64,000 bases of DNA from CAZCSK01 sp964501265 (GTDB taxonomy: Bacteria; Actinomycetota; CADDZG01; JAHWKV01): contig CAZCSK010000006.1 in assembly GCA_964501265.1 (NCBI GenBank), positions 12,969 through 76,968 of the forward strand, in the 5' to 3' direction. Of the stretch, positions 25,795 through 35,157 are shown piece after piece. Positions within the stretch are counted from its first letter, which is position 1, and every line of letters starts with the position of its first letter. A program made the translations under genes and the position numbers. The notes below the pieces were generated by a model that saw nothing but the letters and a program-made list of their open reading frames with translations, did not search any database and was not told where the DNA came from.

Positions 25795-27440
25795 TGTCGG
25801 AAGTGCGCTTAAGGCTTTGGATCGAGGCCGCCATTGACGCGCTAAAAAGGAACGGAGTCATCGCGCAAGATCTTCAAGTCGAGATCGAATTGGAGCGACC
25901 GGCGCGCCCTGAGCACGGTCATTTCTCTACAAATCTGGCGCTAGTTTTGGCGAAGGAAGCCGGAACGTCCCCACGCCAACTCGCTGAGACTTTGGTAGAC
26001 AACCTTCCACCTTCAGACCTCGTGTCCAAAACGGAAGTCGCGGGACCAGGCTTTATCAATTTCTTTCTGTCCGACAAATGGATACACGAAACGATTCTTG
26101 AAATCGCTGCGAAAGGCGCAGAGTACGGTCGCTCAACTTCGGGCAGCGGAACACGCATTCAGGTCGAATTCGGCTCCGCGAATCCGACCGGTCCTCTCCA
26201 TGTTGGCTCTGGACGCAACATTGCGTACGGCGATGCGCTCGCGCGTCTACTGGAGTCGACAGGTCATAACGTCAGTCGAGAGAACTATCTGAACGATGTC
26301 GGCAACCAGGTGGACCGGCTGGCGCGTTCGGTGAACGCGCGCTACTTGCAGGCCCTCGGTCATGAGGCACCAGTGCCCGAGGATGGGTATCAGGGTGAAT
26401 ATTTGATCGATCTCGGCAAGGAGCTTGCCGAACGAGAGGGTATGGGGTACATCGACAACTTAGAGGAAATACGCAAGTTTTCGATTGAACACATCATCGA
26501 GAGTCAACGCCAAACTCTCGAAAAATTCGGAGTCACTTTTGACAATTGGTTTAGAGAACAATCCTTGCACGATTCAGGTCAAATACAAGCGGGCATCGAC
26601 CGGCTAACGCAACTCGGCTTCACCTACGAATTGGACGGCGCCTTTTGGTTCAAGGGGTCCGAAGCCGGAGCGCCGCGCGACCAGGTGCTGATCCGATCGA
26701 ATGGTGAGTCGACTTACCTCGCTGCGGATATTGCGTATCTGATCGACAAGGTCGCGCGGGGCTTCGACAAGGCAATCTACGTCTGGGGCGCCGATCACCA
26801 CGGCAATGTCGCAACGACGATTGCCGCTGCGCGCGTTCTCGGTCTTGAGGACAGGATCGAGATCCTGATGTACCAATTGGTCAATTTCATTGAAGACGGA
26901 GAGGCCGTCCGCATGGCGCGCCGGCGCGGGAACATCATCACCATGGACGATCTCATCGACGAGGTCGGCGCCGATGCCGCTCGCTTCACGTTCCTCAATA
27001 GAAACATCGACTCAACGATCGACTTCGACTTCGAGGTCGTGAAGCAGCAGTCACAGGACAATCCCGTGTATTACGTTCAATACGCTCACGCCCGAACCTG
27101 CTCGATCTTAAGGTACGCGACGGATCAATCGCTCACCATGACTCCCCCGTCGGAAACGGAAATCTCGATGCTCATCCATGACTCCGAGCAGGCCCTGTTG
27201 AGAAAACTGTCCGAGTATCCAAGCCTTGTTGAAGAGTCTGCCACTCTGCGGGCACCTTACCGGCTCACAAATTTCTCTCACACATTGGCTTCGCTTTTCA
27301 GCGCGTTTTACCGCGATTGCCGGGTGATCACCGAAGACCTCCCACTAACGGCGGCGCGGCTGCAACTGGTCGACTGCACACGCCAGGTTCTCGCGAACTG
27401 TCTCGGAATATTGGGTATAACCGCGCCGGATCGAATGTAA
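25794..27440 (+). CDS. argS: arginyl-tRNA synthetase
   Basis: 548 residues. N-terminal ArgRS additional domain (about 1-90), class I catalytic core with the HIGH-type motif in SANPTGPLHVGSGRNIAYGDAL, and a C-terminal DALR anticodon-binding domain (about 430-548, YVQYAHARTCSILR). The KMSKS region reads GEAVRMARRRGNIITMDDL, i.e. strongly degenerate, which is common in ArgRS. argS-lysA order is a known actinobacterial arrangement, and a tRNA-Arg gene lies 83 bases before the operon. Confidence 0.97.
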   Translation: MSEVRLRLWIEAAIDALKRNGVIAQDLQVEIELERPARPEHGHFSTNLALVLAKEAGTSPRQLAETLVDNLPPSDLVSKTEVAGPGFINFFLSDKWIHETILEIAAKGAEYGRSTSGSGTRIQVEFGSANPTGPLHVGSGRNIAYGDALARLLESTGHNVSRENYLNDVGNQVDRLARSVNARYLQALGHEAPVPEDGYQGEYLIDLGKELAEREGMGYIDNLEEIRKFSIEHIIESQRQTLEKFGVTFDNWFREQSLHDSGQIQAGIDRLTQLGFTYELDGAFWFKGSEAGAPRDQVLIRSNGESTYLAADIAYLIDKVARGFDKAIYVWGADHHGNVATTIAAARVLGLEDRIEILMYQLVNFIEDGEAVRMARRRGNIITMDDLIDEVGADAARFTFLNRNIDSTIDFDFEVVKQQSQDNPVYYVQYAHARTCSILRYATDQSLTMTPPSETEISMLIHDSEQALLRKLSEYPSLVEESATLRAPYRLTNFSHTLASLFSAFYRDCRVITEDLPLTAARLQLVDCTRQVLANCLGILGITAPDRM

Positions 27441-27441
27441 C

Positions 27442-28752
27442 GTGCCCCATACATTGAAGGATGTGTTGCCGGTCACGGCCACCGTCAACGACAAAGGCCA
27501 CCTGGTCATAGGCGGCTGCGACACGACGAAGTTGGCGGTGGAGTTTGGCACTCCGCTGTTCGTTTTCTGCGAAGAGACGTTTCGGACGCGAGCGCGCGAG
27601 TTCAAGGCAGCGTTTCCTGAGTCCGAGATTTACTACGCGGGCAAGGCTTTCTTGAGTGTCGGAATTTGCCATATCGCCGATCAGGAGGGGCTTGGCATCG
27701 ATGTCGCCTCGGGAGGAGAACTACACACAGCCCTCGCTGCGGGCTTTCCTCCGAATCGCCTGATGCTTCACGGCAACAACAAACAAGACGACGACGTTCT
27801 GCGAGCTGTGGAAGTGGGAATCGGTGGTATCGCTCTCGACAACCTGGATGAGATCAACCGAGTTGCCGCGGCGGCAAAGGAGTTTGGAGTCCGCCAGAAG
27901 GTTCTTCTAAGAGTCACCCCCGGGGTGGAGGCTCACACCCACCACTACATCCAGACCGGACAAGAGGACTCCAAGTTCGGACTCTCCATCGAGGGGGGAG
28001 CGGCCGCGCAGGGCATTGAGCGTGCCCTCGCCGAAGAGTCACTAGAACTCATGGGCGTTCACTCGCATATCGGTTCGAACATTTTCAGTTACGACCCGTT
28101 CGGCAAGACCATCGAAATCATCTTTGAATTCCTCGCGCAGATCAAAGCGGACCTGGGAGTCGAGTTGCCACAGGTCAATTTAGGAGGAGGTGTCGGCATT
28201 CCCTACGTCGCTGGCGACTACCCTCTTCGACTCGACCTGTTTGCCGATCTCGTTAAACAGACAGCGATACAGCAGGCCGCCCGACTTGGACTCACCATGC
28301 CGGCACTCGCGTTTGAGCCGGGTCGCTTTCTTATTGGCAACGCCATGGTGACGCTCTACACCATCGGCGCTATCAAGGAGATCCCCGGTGTCAGAACCTA
28401 CATCTCGGTCGATGGTGGCATGAGCGACAACATCCGTCCGGCTCTTTATCAGGCCCGGTACGCGGCTTTTCTCGCGAACAAGGCTCGGCACGAGCCCACC
28501 GAGGCCATGACGGTGGCTGGGATGCACTGCGAATCTGGAGATGTGCTGCTGAGGGACGTTGGATTGCCCAAGACGATTCAGCGCGGCGATATCCTCGCAG
28601 TTCCGGCGACAGGCGCGTATGGCTACTCGATGGCCTCCAACTACAACAAGCAGCCGCGCCCCGCAGTCGTCAGAGTTGCGGGCGGTGAGGCCCGAGTCAT
28701 GGTGCGGCGAGAAACCTTTGCCGATTTAGTCGCCCTGGACGAGCCCCTCTAG
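27442..28752 (+). CDS. lysA: diaminopimelate decarboxylase
   Basis: 436 residues, GTG start one base after the argS stop. PLP-dependent fold-III barrel: YYAGKAFLSVGICHI holds the PLP Lys (about residue 62); LGGGVGIPY and EPGRFLIGNA bind the phosphate; HCESGDVLLRDVGLP supplies the active-site Cys/Glu of the second subunit. Last step of lysine biosynthesis from meso-DAP. Convergent with sbcC. Confidence 0.97.
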   Translation: MPHTLKDVLPVTATVNDKGHLVIGGCDTTKLAVEFGTPLFVFCEETFRTRAREFKAAFPESEIYYAGKAFLSVGICHIADQEGLGIDVASGGELHTALAAGFPPNRLMLHGNNKQDDDVLRAVEVGIGGIALDNLDEINRVAAAAKEFGVRQKVLLRVTPGVEAHTHHYIQTGQEDSKFGLSIEGGAAAQGIERALAEESLELMGVHSHIGSNIFSYDPFGKTIEIIFEFLAQIKADLGVELPQVNLGGGVGIPYVAGDYPLRLDLFADLVKQTAIQQAARLGLTMPALAFEPGRFLIGNAMVTLYTIGAIKEIPGVRTYISVDGGMSDNIRPALYQARYAAFLANKARHEPTEAMTVAGMHCESGDVLLRDVGLPKTIQRGDILAVPATGAYGYSMASNYNKQPRPAVVRVAGGEARVMVRRETFADLVALDEPL

Positions 28753-28775
28753 GAACAACTGGCAGTTTGCCGTCC

Positions 28776-31208
28776 TTAGATCATCGTTGGTCCGAAGCCC
28801 CGCGGCCCTTCGTACTGCAGGACTTCGGTGGTGCCGTCAGCACCCCGCTCGAGCACGATCAGGTCTTCGAGCCGCGCCTGCACTCCCCCGTGGTGCGAGA
28901 TGAGGCCGATCAAACGGCCCGGAGTTGCGATCGCTTCGATACCCTCGAGGGCCTGGTCGAGCATTTCGAGGTCAAGCGAACCAAACCCTTCGTCCAAAAA
29001 GAAACACCCCAGACGTCCGCCCTCCATCGCGACGGCCTCGGCAAGTCCAAGTGCCAGCGCCAGCGAGGCAAGAAACGTCTCGCCACCAGACAGTGTGTCG
29101 GACGTTCGCGTCATACCGGTCCTTTGATCGATCACCGCGAAATCACCTTCGTCGTCAAAGACGTAGTGACCGGTCAACTCCAGAAGTTTCTCGGAGGCCA
29201 GCTTGGAAAGAAGAAGCCTGCGGCCTTCGAGCAGGTACGCGGGAAACTTTGCGTCGGCGAGGTCCTCGAATAGTCTGCGGAAGAGCGACTGCTCGGCGGT
29301 CAGCTTCGCGATCGCCTCTTCCGACTCTTTGCGTTTGGCGATCGACTTTTCGATTTCGCTGACACTGCGCTCCAACCCGGCCACCTGACTGACGAATCGT
29401 GTCAGAACGTCGACGCCAAGTTCGGACTTTGTCGCTTTGTACCGTTCGAGGAATTGTGATACGAGCCCGGAGGCCCGTTCGAAATTAGCCGTGAGCGTTT
29501 CGATCTGTTGGGTGCACTGCTGGATGATGGCGGTAGCAGCTTCGGACGCACGTTTCGCGGCCCCCGCGAGCCCATCATCTGAAATCACTGCAGCGTCAAC
29601 TCCGAGCGCGCCGCAAACATGACTCAGCTGCAGCGTTACCTGAGAACGCCGAGCCGAGAGCGCGTCCCAATCGGCCTTGGACTTTCGCTCAGCAGACTCG
29701 GCGGCAGCTCTGGCCGTCCGGGCAGCCTTTAGTTCGGCATGAACTTCGTCAATCAACCTGCGCCTCGCTGCGAGCTCGATGGCGGCCTCTTTCGTACCGA
29801 CGAGGCTCGTCAATTCGGCGAGACTTGTCGCCAGTTCTTTGCCTACCAGATCAAGGCGCGCCGTCGCGCTCGTAAAACGGTCCAGGGCCAGCGCCTGACC
29901 CTGTCTTGCTTGCTCCAATGTTGCCTGCAATTTGGTTTCATCTGCGCGTGACTTGTCCAGATTCTTCTGCGCGATTGCGAGGGCCGGGACCTTGGGCCCA
30001 GCCGGGACCTTCGCCACCGCTTGTTCGCACACTGGGCACTTGGCGCCGGGCTTTAATTTCACGCGAAGCTCGTGGGCGGCGTGGTCGCCTCTCAATTGGT
30101 CAAAGGCTGTCGCCTCGGCATCGAGAGCCAACTTGGCCGCGACGTGGGCGCCTTCGGCGCTGACGACACCCTTTTGGGTGGCATCGATCTCGGCCTGCAA
30201 GGCAAGCATCTCTTTGTTTTCGGCCTCCATCCTCACCTGCAAGCGGCCGGTCTCCTTGAGCCCAGACTCGACCGACGCAATCCATGGCAGGCCTCCAGTG
30301 GTCTCCTCAACCTCTCCCGCACGCTGTTCTGCGCGTTCAAGGGCTTTCGACACTTCGACCAAAAACACTTGCGCCTTTCCCAACGACGCCGTACTGGCAT
30401 CCTCACTTGCCTCAATCTCCTCCAAGTCCGCTGCGGGCGGGAGACTTTCCAGCGCCTTGGTGGCGGCCGACCTCTCGCGTTCGGCCCTCTCGATGCCTGA
30501 AGCAATGACCGCAAGTTCCTGCTCGGCCCCCGTGACCTCTGGGACCGCCCGGCGAACTTCGTCCGCGCTGATTCGCGCGCGACCGAGTTGCTCGGTGGCC
30601 TCGGTGAGAGCCGCCAAAGGGTCGTCGACAAGGCCGACGCTCTGACTTCGCAGAACTCTCATCTGCCCCTCGATGAGTTCGCTTCGTCCTCTGGCGGCGT
30701 GTCGGAGTTCGTCCACTCGCTCCAGTCGAAACACGCCCTTCAATATCTTCGAGCGGTCGCCAGGTGTCGCGCGCAAAAACTGGTCAAACTGCCCTTGAGG
30801 CAACGACACGGAAGAGCAGAAGGCGTCGAAGTCGAGCCCGAGCACTTGCGTTACCTTGTCGGTGACGTTCCTACTTCCCGAAACTGGGTCTCCCCCGGTT
30901 GCGGCCTTTAGCACCACCTGCCCCTGGCCCTTAGTTCGGATGATGCGCGTGACCTCCCACATCGCGTCATCCACCTCGAATATCAGGTGGACCCGCGCCT
31001 GATCGCAATTAGAATGGATGAGTTTGGCGGTGTCGCGCTCGACCTTTGGAGTCTTGCCGTAAAGAGCAAAGATGAGTGCATCGAGGATCGATGATTTGCC
31101 CGAGCCCGTTGGGCCGACGATTCCAAAAAGGTCACGAGACTCAAAGTTAAAGGTCACGGAATCTCGATAAGACTTGAACCCCTCGATAGTCAGCTCAAGT
31201 GGTCGCAC
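28776..31208 (-). CDS. sbcC: SbcC, Rad50-like exonuclease subunit
   Basis: 810 residues from the GTG at 31208, chosen because VRPLELTIEGFKSYRDSVTFNF is the canonical N-terminus; it overlaps the end of sbcD by 14 bases. Walker A GPTGSGKSSILDAL (about 34-47), two long coiled-coil arms, a CPVC zinc hook near residue 390, signature LSGGETFLASLALALGLAE and Walker B GCFFLDEGFGSLD at the C-terminus. Length is short compared with E. coli SbcC (about 1050). With SbcD it forms a nuclease that opens hairpins and processes DNA ends. Confidence 0.96.
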   Translation of the reverse strand: MRPLELTIEGFKSYRDSVTFNFESRDLFGIVGPTGSGKSSILDALIFALYGKTPKVERDTAKLIHSNCDQARVHLIFEVDDAMWEVTRIIRTKGQGQVVLKAATGGDPVSGSRNVTDKVTQVLGLDFDAFCSSVSLPQGQFDQFLRATPGDRSKILKGVFRLERVDELRHAARGRSELIEGQMRVLRSQSVGLVDDPLAALTEATEQLGRARISADEVRRAVPEVTGAEQELAVIASGIERAERERSAATKALESLPPAADLEEIEASEDASTASLGKAQVFLVEVSKALERAEQRAGEVEETTGGLPWIASVESGLKETGRLQVRMEAENKEMLALQAEIDATQKGVVSAEGAHVAAKLALDAEATAFDQLRGDHAAHELRVKLKPGAKCPVCEQAVAKVPAGPKVPALAIAQKNLDKSRADETKLQATLEQARQGQALALDRFTSATARLDLVGKELATSLAELTSLVGTKEAAIELAARRRLIDEVHAELKAARTARAAAESAERKSKADWDALSARRSQVTLQLSHVCGALGVDAAVISDDGLAGAAKRASEAATAIIQQCTQQIETLTANFERASGLVSQFLERYKATKSELGVDVLTRFVSQVAGLERSVSEIEKSIAKRKESEEAIAKLTAEQSLFRRLFEDLADAKFPAYLLEGRRLLLSKLASEKLLELTGHYVFDDEGDFAVIDQRTGMTRTSDTLSGGETFLASLALALGLAEAVAMEGGRLGCFFLDEGFGSLDLEMLDQALEGIEAIATPGRLIGLISHHGGVQARLEDLIVLERGADGTTEVLQYEGPRGFGPTMI

Positions 31209-32355
31209 TGAGAACCTCTTCTTCGATGCTTCGCATCGCATCCAACAGATCCGCCGGAGCCACGACACCGTGCGCGATTTCGTGGTACTCGGCGTATACA
31301 TCGGCCATCGGAGCATCGGCCCGACGCTCGACCAGTCCCCTGTCGACGAGCTTTTCGTAAACCGGTTGAACAAGGACTGCATTCGGTAAAAATTTGCGGA
31401 CCTCTTCGGAGAGACCAAATACCGGGCCCGAAGTCTTGATACGCACATCCATGAAGGCGTCGCCGAATTCATCAGCCTCGGCTCGCAACCGCAGCGAATC
31501 GATATCGTCTTCGACACGAATGAGTCTCCGGCCCGAGCGAAGTTGCATCGATTTGACTTTCGCCGGCACGCCCCGTTTGGCATCGACTATCACAACCTCT
31601 TTGAGATGCGTTCGCTCAGAAAAATCTAGCTGCAGCACGCTGCCCGAGTAACGAGCCGTCACCGCCGCACCGGGGACCAGTTGGGGACGGTGGATGTGGC
31701 CGAGGGCAACGTAGGCAGGGCCTGGAGGAATGGCCTGTGCCGTGGCCGCGTATTGCTCCCCCAGGTGAATCTTGCGCTCCCCGCCACCTAACTCGGCCCC
31801 ATCGACGAAGTAGTGGGCCATGAGGATTCCAATCCCTCCGGGCTGGAACGCATTGGCGAGAGAGTGACTTAGGGCCCGAATGCGGTCGGAGTAATCTCCG
31901 AACCACTCGCCTCGCTCCTGCATGAAATCAACCACCGCCGATTCCTGAAGGAAAGGCAGAAGGCCGATCGATGCAGACTCGGAACCGTCTCGCGATGCGA
32001 TGGTCAAGACGCCTCCCTCTTCCGCTCGCTTGATGCTGGCGCCCACGTGGACGTTGCGACCCTCGAGCAGTCTGCCCAAGATCCGCAGCAGCTCAGCGGA
32101 ATCGTGATTGCCACAGATGACCACCACGTTTCCGGCCGCATCGGCGAGCCGGATCAGCGTGTCGAGGACGAGCGAGATCGCATCGAGGGGCGGAATGGCA
32201 CGGTCGAAGAGATCCCCGGAAACCAGAACCGCATCCACCTTTTGATCGCGCGCAATCTGCACAATCTCGTCGAACACGGCCTCGAACTCCACCGTGCGGT
32301 CGATCCGCCCGAGTTTCTTGCCCGCGTGCCAATCGGCAGTGTGAAGAAATCTCAT
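31195..32355 (-). CDS. sbcD: SbcD, Mre11-like nuclease subunit
   Basis: 386 residues. Calcineurin-like phosphoesterase motifs all present: TADWHAGKKLG (Asp, His), VSGDLFDRAIP, CGNHDSAELL, MAHYFVDGAE and GHIHRPQ. The C-terminal region forms the capping domain and Rad50-binding tail. Follows herA by 82 bases and precedes sbcC with a 14-base overlap. Confidence 0.96.
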   Translation of the reverse strand: MRFLHTADWHAGKKLGRIDRTVEFEAVFDEIVQIARDQKVDAVLVSGDLFDRAIPPLDAISLVLDTLIRLADAAGNVVVICGNHDSAELLRILGRLLEGRNVHVGASIKRAEEGGVLTIASRDGSESASIGLLPFLQESAVVDFMQERGEWFGDYSDRIRALSHSLANAFQPGGIGILMAHYFVDGAELGGGERKIHLGEQYAATAQAIPPGPAYVALGHIHRPQLVPGAAVTARYSGSVLQLDFSERTHLKEVVIVDAKRGVPAKVKSMQLRSGRRLIRVEDDIDSLRLRAEADEFGDAFMDVRIKTSGPVFGLSEEVRKFLPNAVLVQPVYEKLVDRGLVERRADAPMADVYAEYHEIAHGVVAPADLLDAMRSIEEEVLSATT

Positions 32356-32437
32356 TTATTCGGCAACGTTGTCCCGAAACCCGCGATTATTAACGGTTAG
32401 GGGACAACGGTCGCGACTGTGACGGCGGCGACGCGTC

Positions 32438-34087
32438 CTACAGCCCTTCGAAGGGGTCTTTTTCATTTGCCTCTTCGGGGCGCGTCGCCCACGGCGGGTA
32501 AGGAAAAGTAAACACAAGCGGCGCTGGGATGCCGGGTTGAAAGAGCACCATGGTTCCGGGCTTGAACAATCGGGCACGTGCCCGCGTAGAAGGGAGCATC
32601 CAGCCGTACTCGGCCCTCTCGGCTTCAGCGGCGTCAAGACGTCCCGCGACTCGGATGGAGGCGTTCTCGACAACCTCGGGGGCAACGCGCGACGCCGTTT
32701 GCTGCGCGCCGATCAATATGACCCCGAGCGACCGCCCTCGCTGCGCAATGTCGATGAGAGTGTCCTTGATGGCAGACGTCCCCTCGCGAGGTGCGTACTT
32801 GTTCAGCTCATCGAGAAGAATGACCTGCAGCGGAAGCCGCTGACCCGTCGCCTCCTTTTCGGCGAACACTTCATCGAGTACCGCGCCCACGACAAATCTT
32901 TGCGCGAAGTCGTGCAACTTATGCAGATCGACAACGGTTACGGCCTCGAGTGAACGATCGATTCTCTTACCGCCGGTGGATATCAACCTCCCCACCCGCG
33001 ACTGGGCCGCATATAGCCGCCGCATAAAGGCCGCCGCGGTTCCGCCGGCCACCCGCCCCGTCCATGCAGTGTCCGGCTCGCCGTCTTCGGGATCCAGATG
33101 CGATGCGATGAGGTCGACCAAATCACCCAAGCTGGAAATGATTTTCCCTTCGATCTTGAGTTCATCGGGCGTGTCCGCGTCCTCCATGTTCCGTGTCAGT
33201 TGCGCTCGAACTCTTTCCTCGACGAAGGTCAGTTGGTTACGAAAGTCGCCAGATTCGGAGAACAAGAATCGCAGCAACCCTCGCTCCACAAACTCCTTCG
33301 GCGTCCACGAGAAGGCCGACACCCCCTTAGCCCTCGAATCGGTGTCCGGGATCAAGTGTTCTCCCCGCCGCGACGGTGCCCAGAAGGAGACCGACGGGAA
33401 GGGCTCTGCCGGCATGCCCAGGCCAACCCATTTTTCGCGGGCTTCGTCGGTGAAGTGTTTGTTGGGGCGGTCGAGCCAGAGGAGATCCTCTTGTTTGACA
33501 TTGAAAACCAGTACGCGCATGTTCGCTGCAGCGTGTCCCAAGACTTCCGGATGGGAGGTCAGCGATCGCAAGAACATCAGGGCGAACGACGTCTTGGTGG
33601 CAACACCCGAGACTCCGGAAATGGAGATGTGGCCGCCCTTGCGTCCATCGAAGAAATCGAGGTCCACCCAAATCGGCAGGCCGTCGCGGGCGTATCCCAC
33701 CGGAAGACGGCGCTCCATCTCGTCGGCGTAGAGGGCCTTGTCGCGGGCCTCTCCGGAAACGCGGAACACGGCCTCGGCTGGGTCGGGGGCAATCCAAATT
33801 TCCGGATCGACTCTCATCACTTGGACGGTTGCAGAGCGAGCCGTCTGCGCCGGCATCGATCCATCGACAATAAGTTCTGTGTCGGATTCGAAGCGCGACC
33901 CTTCGTGCCGCGCTGCCACCTCGGTGACCAAACCGAATATGCGAACCTCGCCTGCCTTCGGCACCTGGGTGCGCACTTCGACCAGGTCGTCGAGTTGCAG
34001 GTAGTTGTCGTCGTCGAGGATGACGCGAAACTCCGAGGAGGTTGCCGGTTCCAAGCCAAGCACGCGGCCAACGCGGTCTTCAGACAT
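32438..34087 (-). CDS. HerA-like FtsK/HerA-superfamily ATPase
   Basis: 549 residues from the ATG at 34087, eight-base overlap with the upstream NurA-like gene. N-terminal HAS-barrel (VGRVLGLEPATSSEFRVIL...), P-loop variant ISGVSGVATKTSFALMFL (about 165-180), Walker B in LQVILLDELNKYAPREG, and IGAQQTASRV, the sensor/Gln motif. HerA forms a hexameric translocase that works with the NurA nuclease in end resection of archaeal breaks; bacterial counterparts are patchy. Confidence 0.88.
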   Translation of the reverse strand: MSEDRVGRVLGLEPATSSEFRVILDDDNYLQLDDLVEVRTQVPKAGEVRIFGLVTEVAARHEGSRFESDTELIVDGSMPAQTARSATVQVMRVDPEIWIAPDPAEAVFRVSGEARDKALYADEMERRLPVGYARDGLPIWVDLDFFDGRKGGHISISGVSGVATKTSFALMFLRSLTSHPEVLGHAAANMRVLVFNVKQEDLLWLDRPNKHFTDEAREKWVGLGMPAEPFPSVSFWAPSRRGEHLIPDTDSRAKGVSAFSWTPKEFVERGLLRFLFSESGDFRNQLTFVEERVRAQLTRNMEDADTPDELKIEGKIISSLGDLVDLIASHLDPEDGEPDTAWTGRVAGGTAAAFMRRLYAAQSRVGRLISTGGKRIDRSLEAVTVVDLHKLHDFAQRFVVGAVLDEVFAEKEATGQRLPLQVILLDELNKYAPREGTSAIKDTLIDIAQRGRSLGVILIGAQQTASRVAPEVVENASIRVAGRLDAAEAERAEYGWMLPSTRARARLFKPGTMVLFQPGIPAPLVFTFPYPPWATRPEEANEKDPFEGL

Positions 34088-35021
34088 CGGAACCTGCCGA
34101 TGCAAAAGCTGATCGAATCCTGCGGAAGATCAGATCGCGGTCGCCAAGAAGATGCCAGAGTCGGCGCTCCAACGATGCGATGGGAACCAGATTCTGAGGG
34201 GCCCTGGAATCCCAGAACTCCTTGGATGCAAATCGCGGAAGATGAAACGTAAGGATGTCGGCCAGGTCGCGAGCACGCTCGAATGAAATGGCAGAGCTGA
34301 CTTCGCACCGAGCGATTCCCGCCCACGGGTACTGGCCCTCACATGGGGCGAGGCTCAGATACCAGGAATAACGCGGCCTCACCTGCCCAAACGCAAAGAG
34401 AGGAGTTCGCTGCCCAGTGGTCAGGGCAGCCACGACAGGCTCATGTTCGGGGGATAGATATGAGCGATGGTGACTCTTGATGAAACCGACAACTTCTAGT
34501 GGCTCGCGGACTCCTAGGGCCCCGTCTGCAATGACTAGAAACCCCTCGAGGGCCAGCCGTCGGGCGAGATCGGCTTCGATCTGTGCACGGAACGCCTCCA
34601 GGCCCTTGCGCGCATCCTGGGGATGGGGCCCCGGAACGGATCGAGCCGAATATGAGATTCCGCCCTTAAGAGAGGGGGCTTCGAAGATAGCACCGCTCGT
34701 GAACACAGTCGCGCGCTGCACCTCCCAGGGACCAAACAGCGCTCCGCCGTCCGATAAGACAGATCCGATGCCCACGGAACCGCAGATTCCAGGGACAGTT
34801 GCGCCACGGTGGGCCAAAAAGGCTCGGGCATCGACCCGGGTCACACCATCTATGAAGGCTGCGTTGGGCCATGGGGACGGCGGCGGGGTTACGGGCGCCC
34901 AATCCTGCATCTCCACGCCTGCGTCGACCGCTTCATCGGTGGCGGCGAGGTCCTCATCTAAATCGAAGGAGGAGCCATATTCAGGGCTCCAAGCCTCAAC
35001 CCACACACGCGGTCCGTCCAT
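34080..35021 (-). CDS. NurA-like nuclease
   Basis: 313 residues. Asp-containing motif PNAAFIDGVTRVDARAF (about 52-68) and later GFLVIADGALGV match the two acidic strands of the NurA RNase H-like fold; C-terminal ARCEVSSAISFERARDLADILTFHLPRF also resembles NurA family members. Diverged from archaeal NurA, so the call rests largely on the overlapping HerA-like gene. First gene of nurA-herA-sbcD-sbcC; TAGCAT lies nine bases before the ATG. Confidence 0.72.
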   Translation of the reverse strand: MDGPRVWVEAWSPEYGSSFDLDEDLAATDEAVDAGVEMQDWAPVTPPPSPWPNAAFIDGVTRVDARAFLAHRGATVPGICGSVGIGSVLSDGGALFGPWEVQRATVFTSGAIFEAPSLKGGISYSARSVPGPHPQDARKGLEAFRAQIEADLARRLALEGFLVIADGALGVREPLEVVGFIKSHHRSYLSPEHEPVVAALTTGQRTPLFAFGQVRPRYSWYLSLAPCEGQYPWAGIARCEVSSAISFERARDLADILTFHLPRFASKEFWDSRAPQNLVPIASLERRLWHLLGDRDLIFRRIRSAFASAGSDV

Positions 35022-35157
35022 TTAAAGGACATGCTAGCGGCGAGGTGTGACAATTTAGGGTCCGATAGGGAATAATTTTCGCGACCCAAAGGAAATAGGG
35101 GCTTTTTTGTCGGAGCCCCTCGTTAAGATGACGGTCGAACTGAAAGGCTTAGATGAA

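Noticed and set aside
30072..30645. Long open frames opposite sbcC
   Set aside because: Caused by low stop frequency in the coiled-coil gene; no protein-like pattern.
35095..35123. Hairpin AGGGGCT...AGCCCCT upstream of ku as terminator
   Set aside because: Its T-run lies in the loop, not after the stem, and it lies before a promoter-like box.
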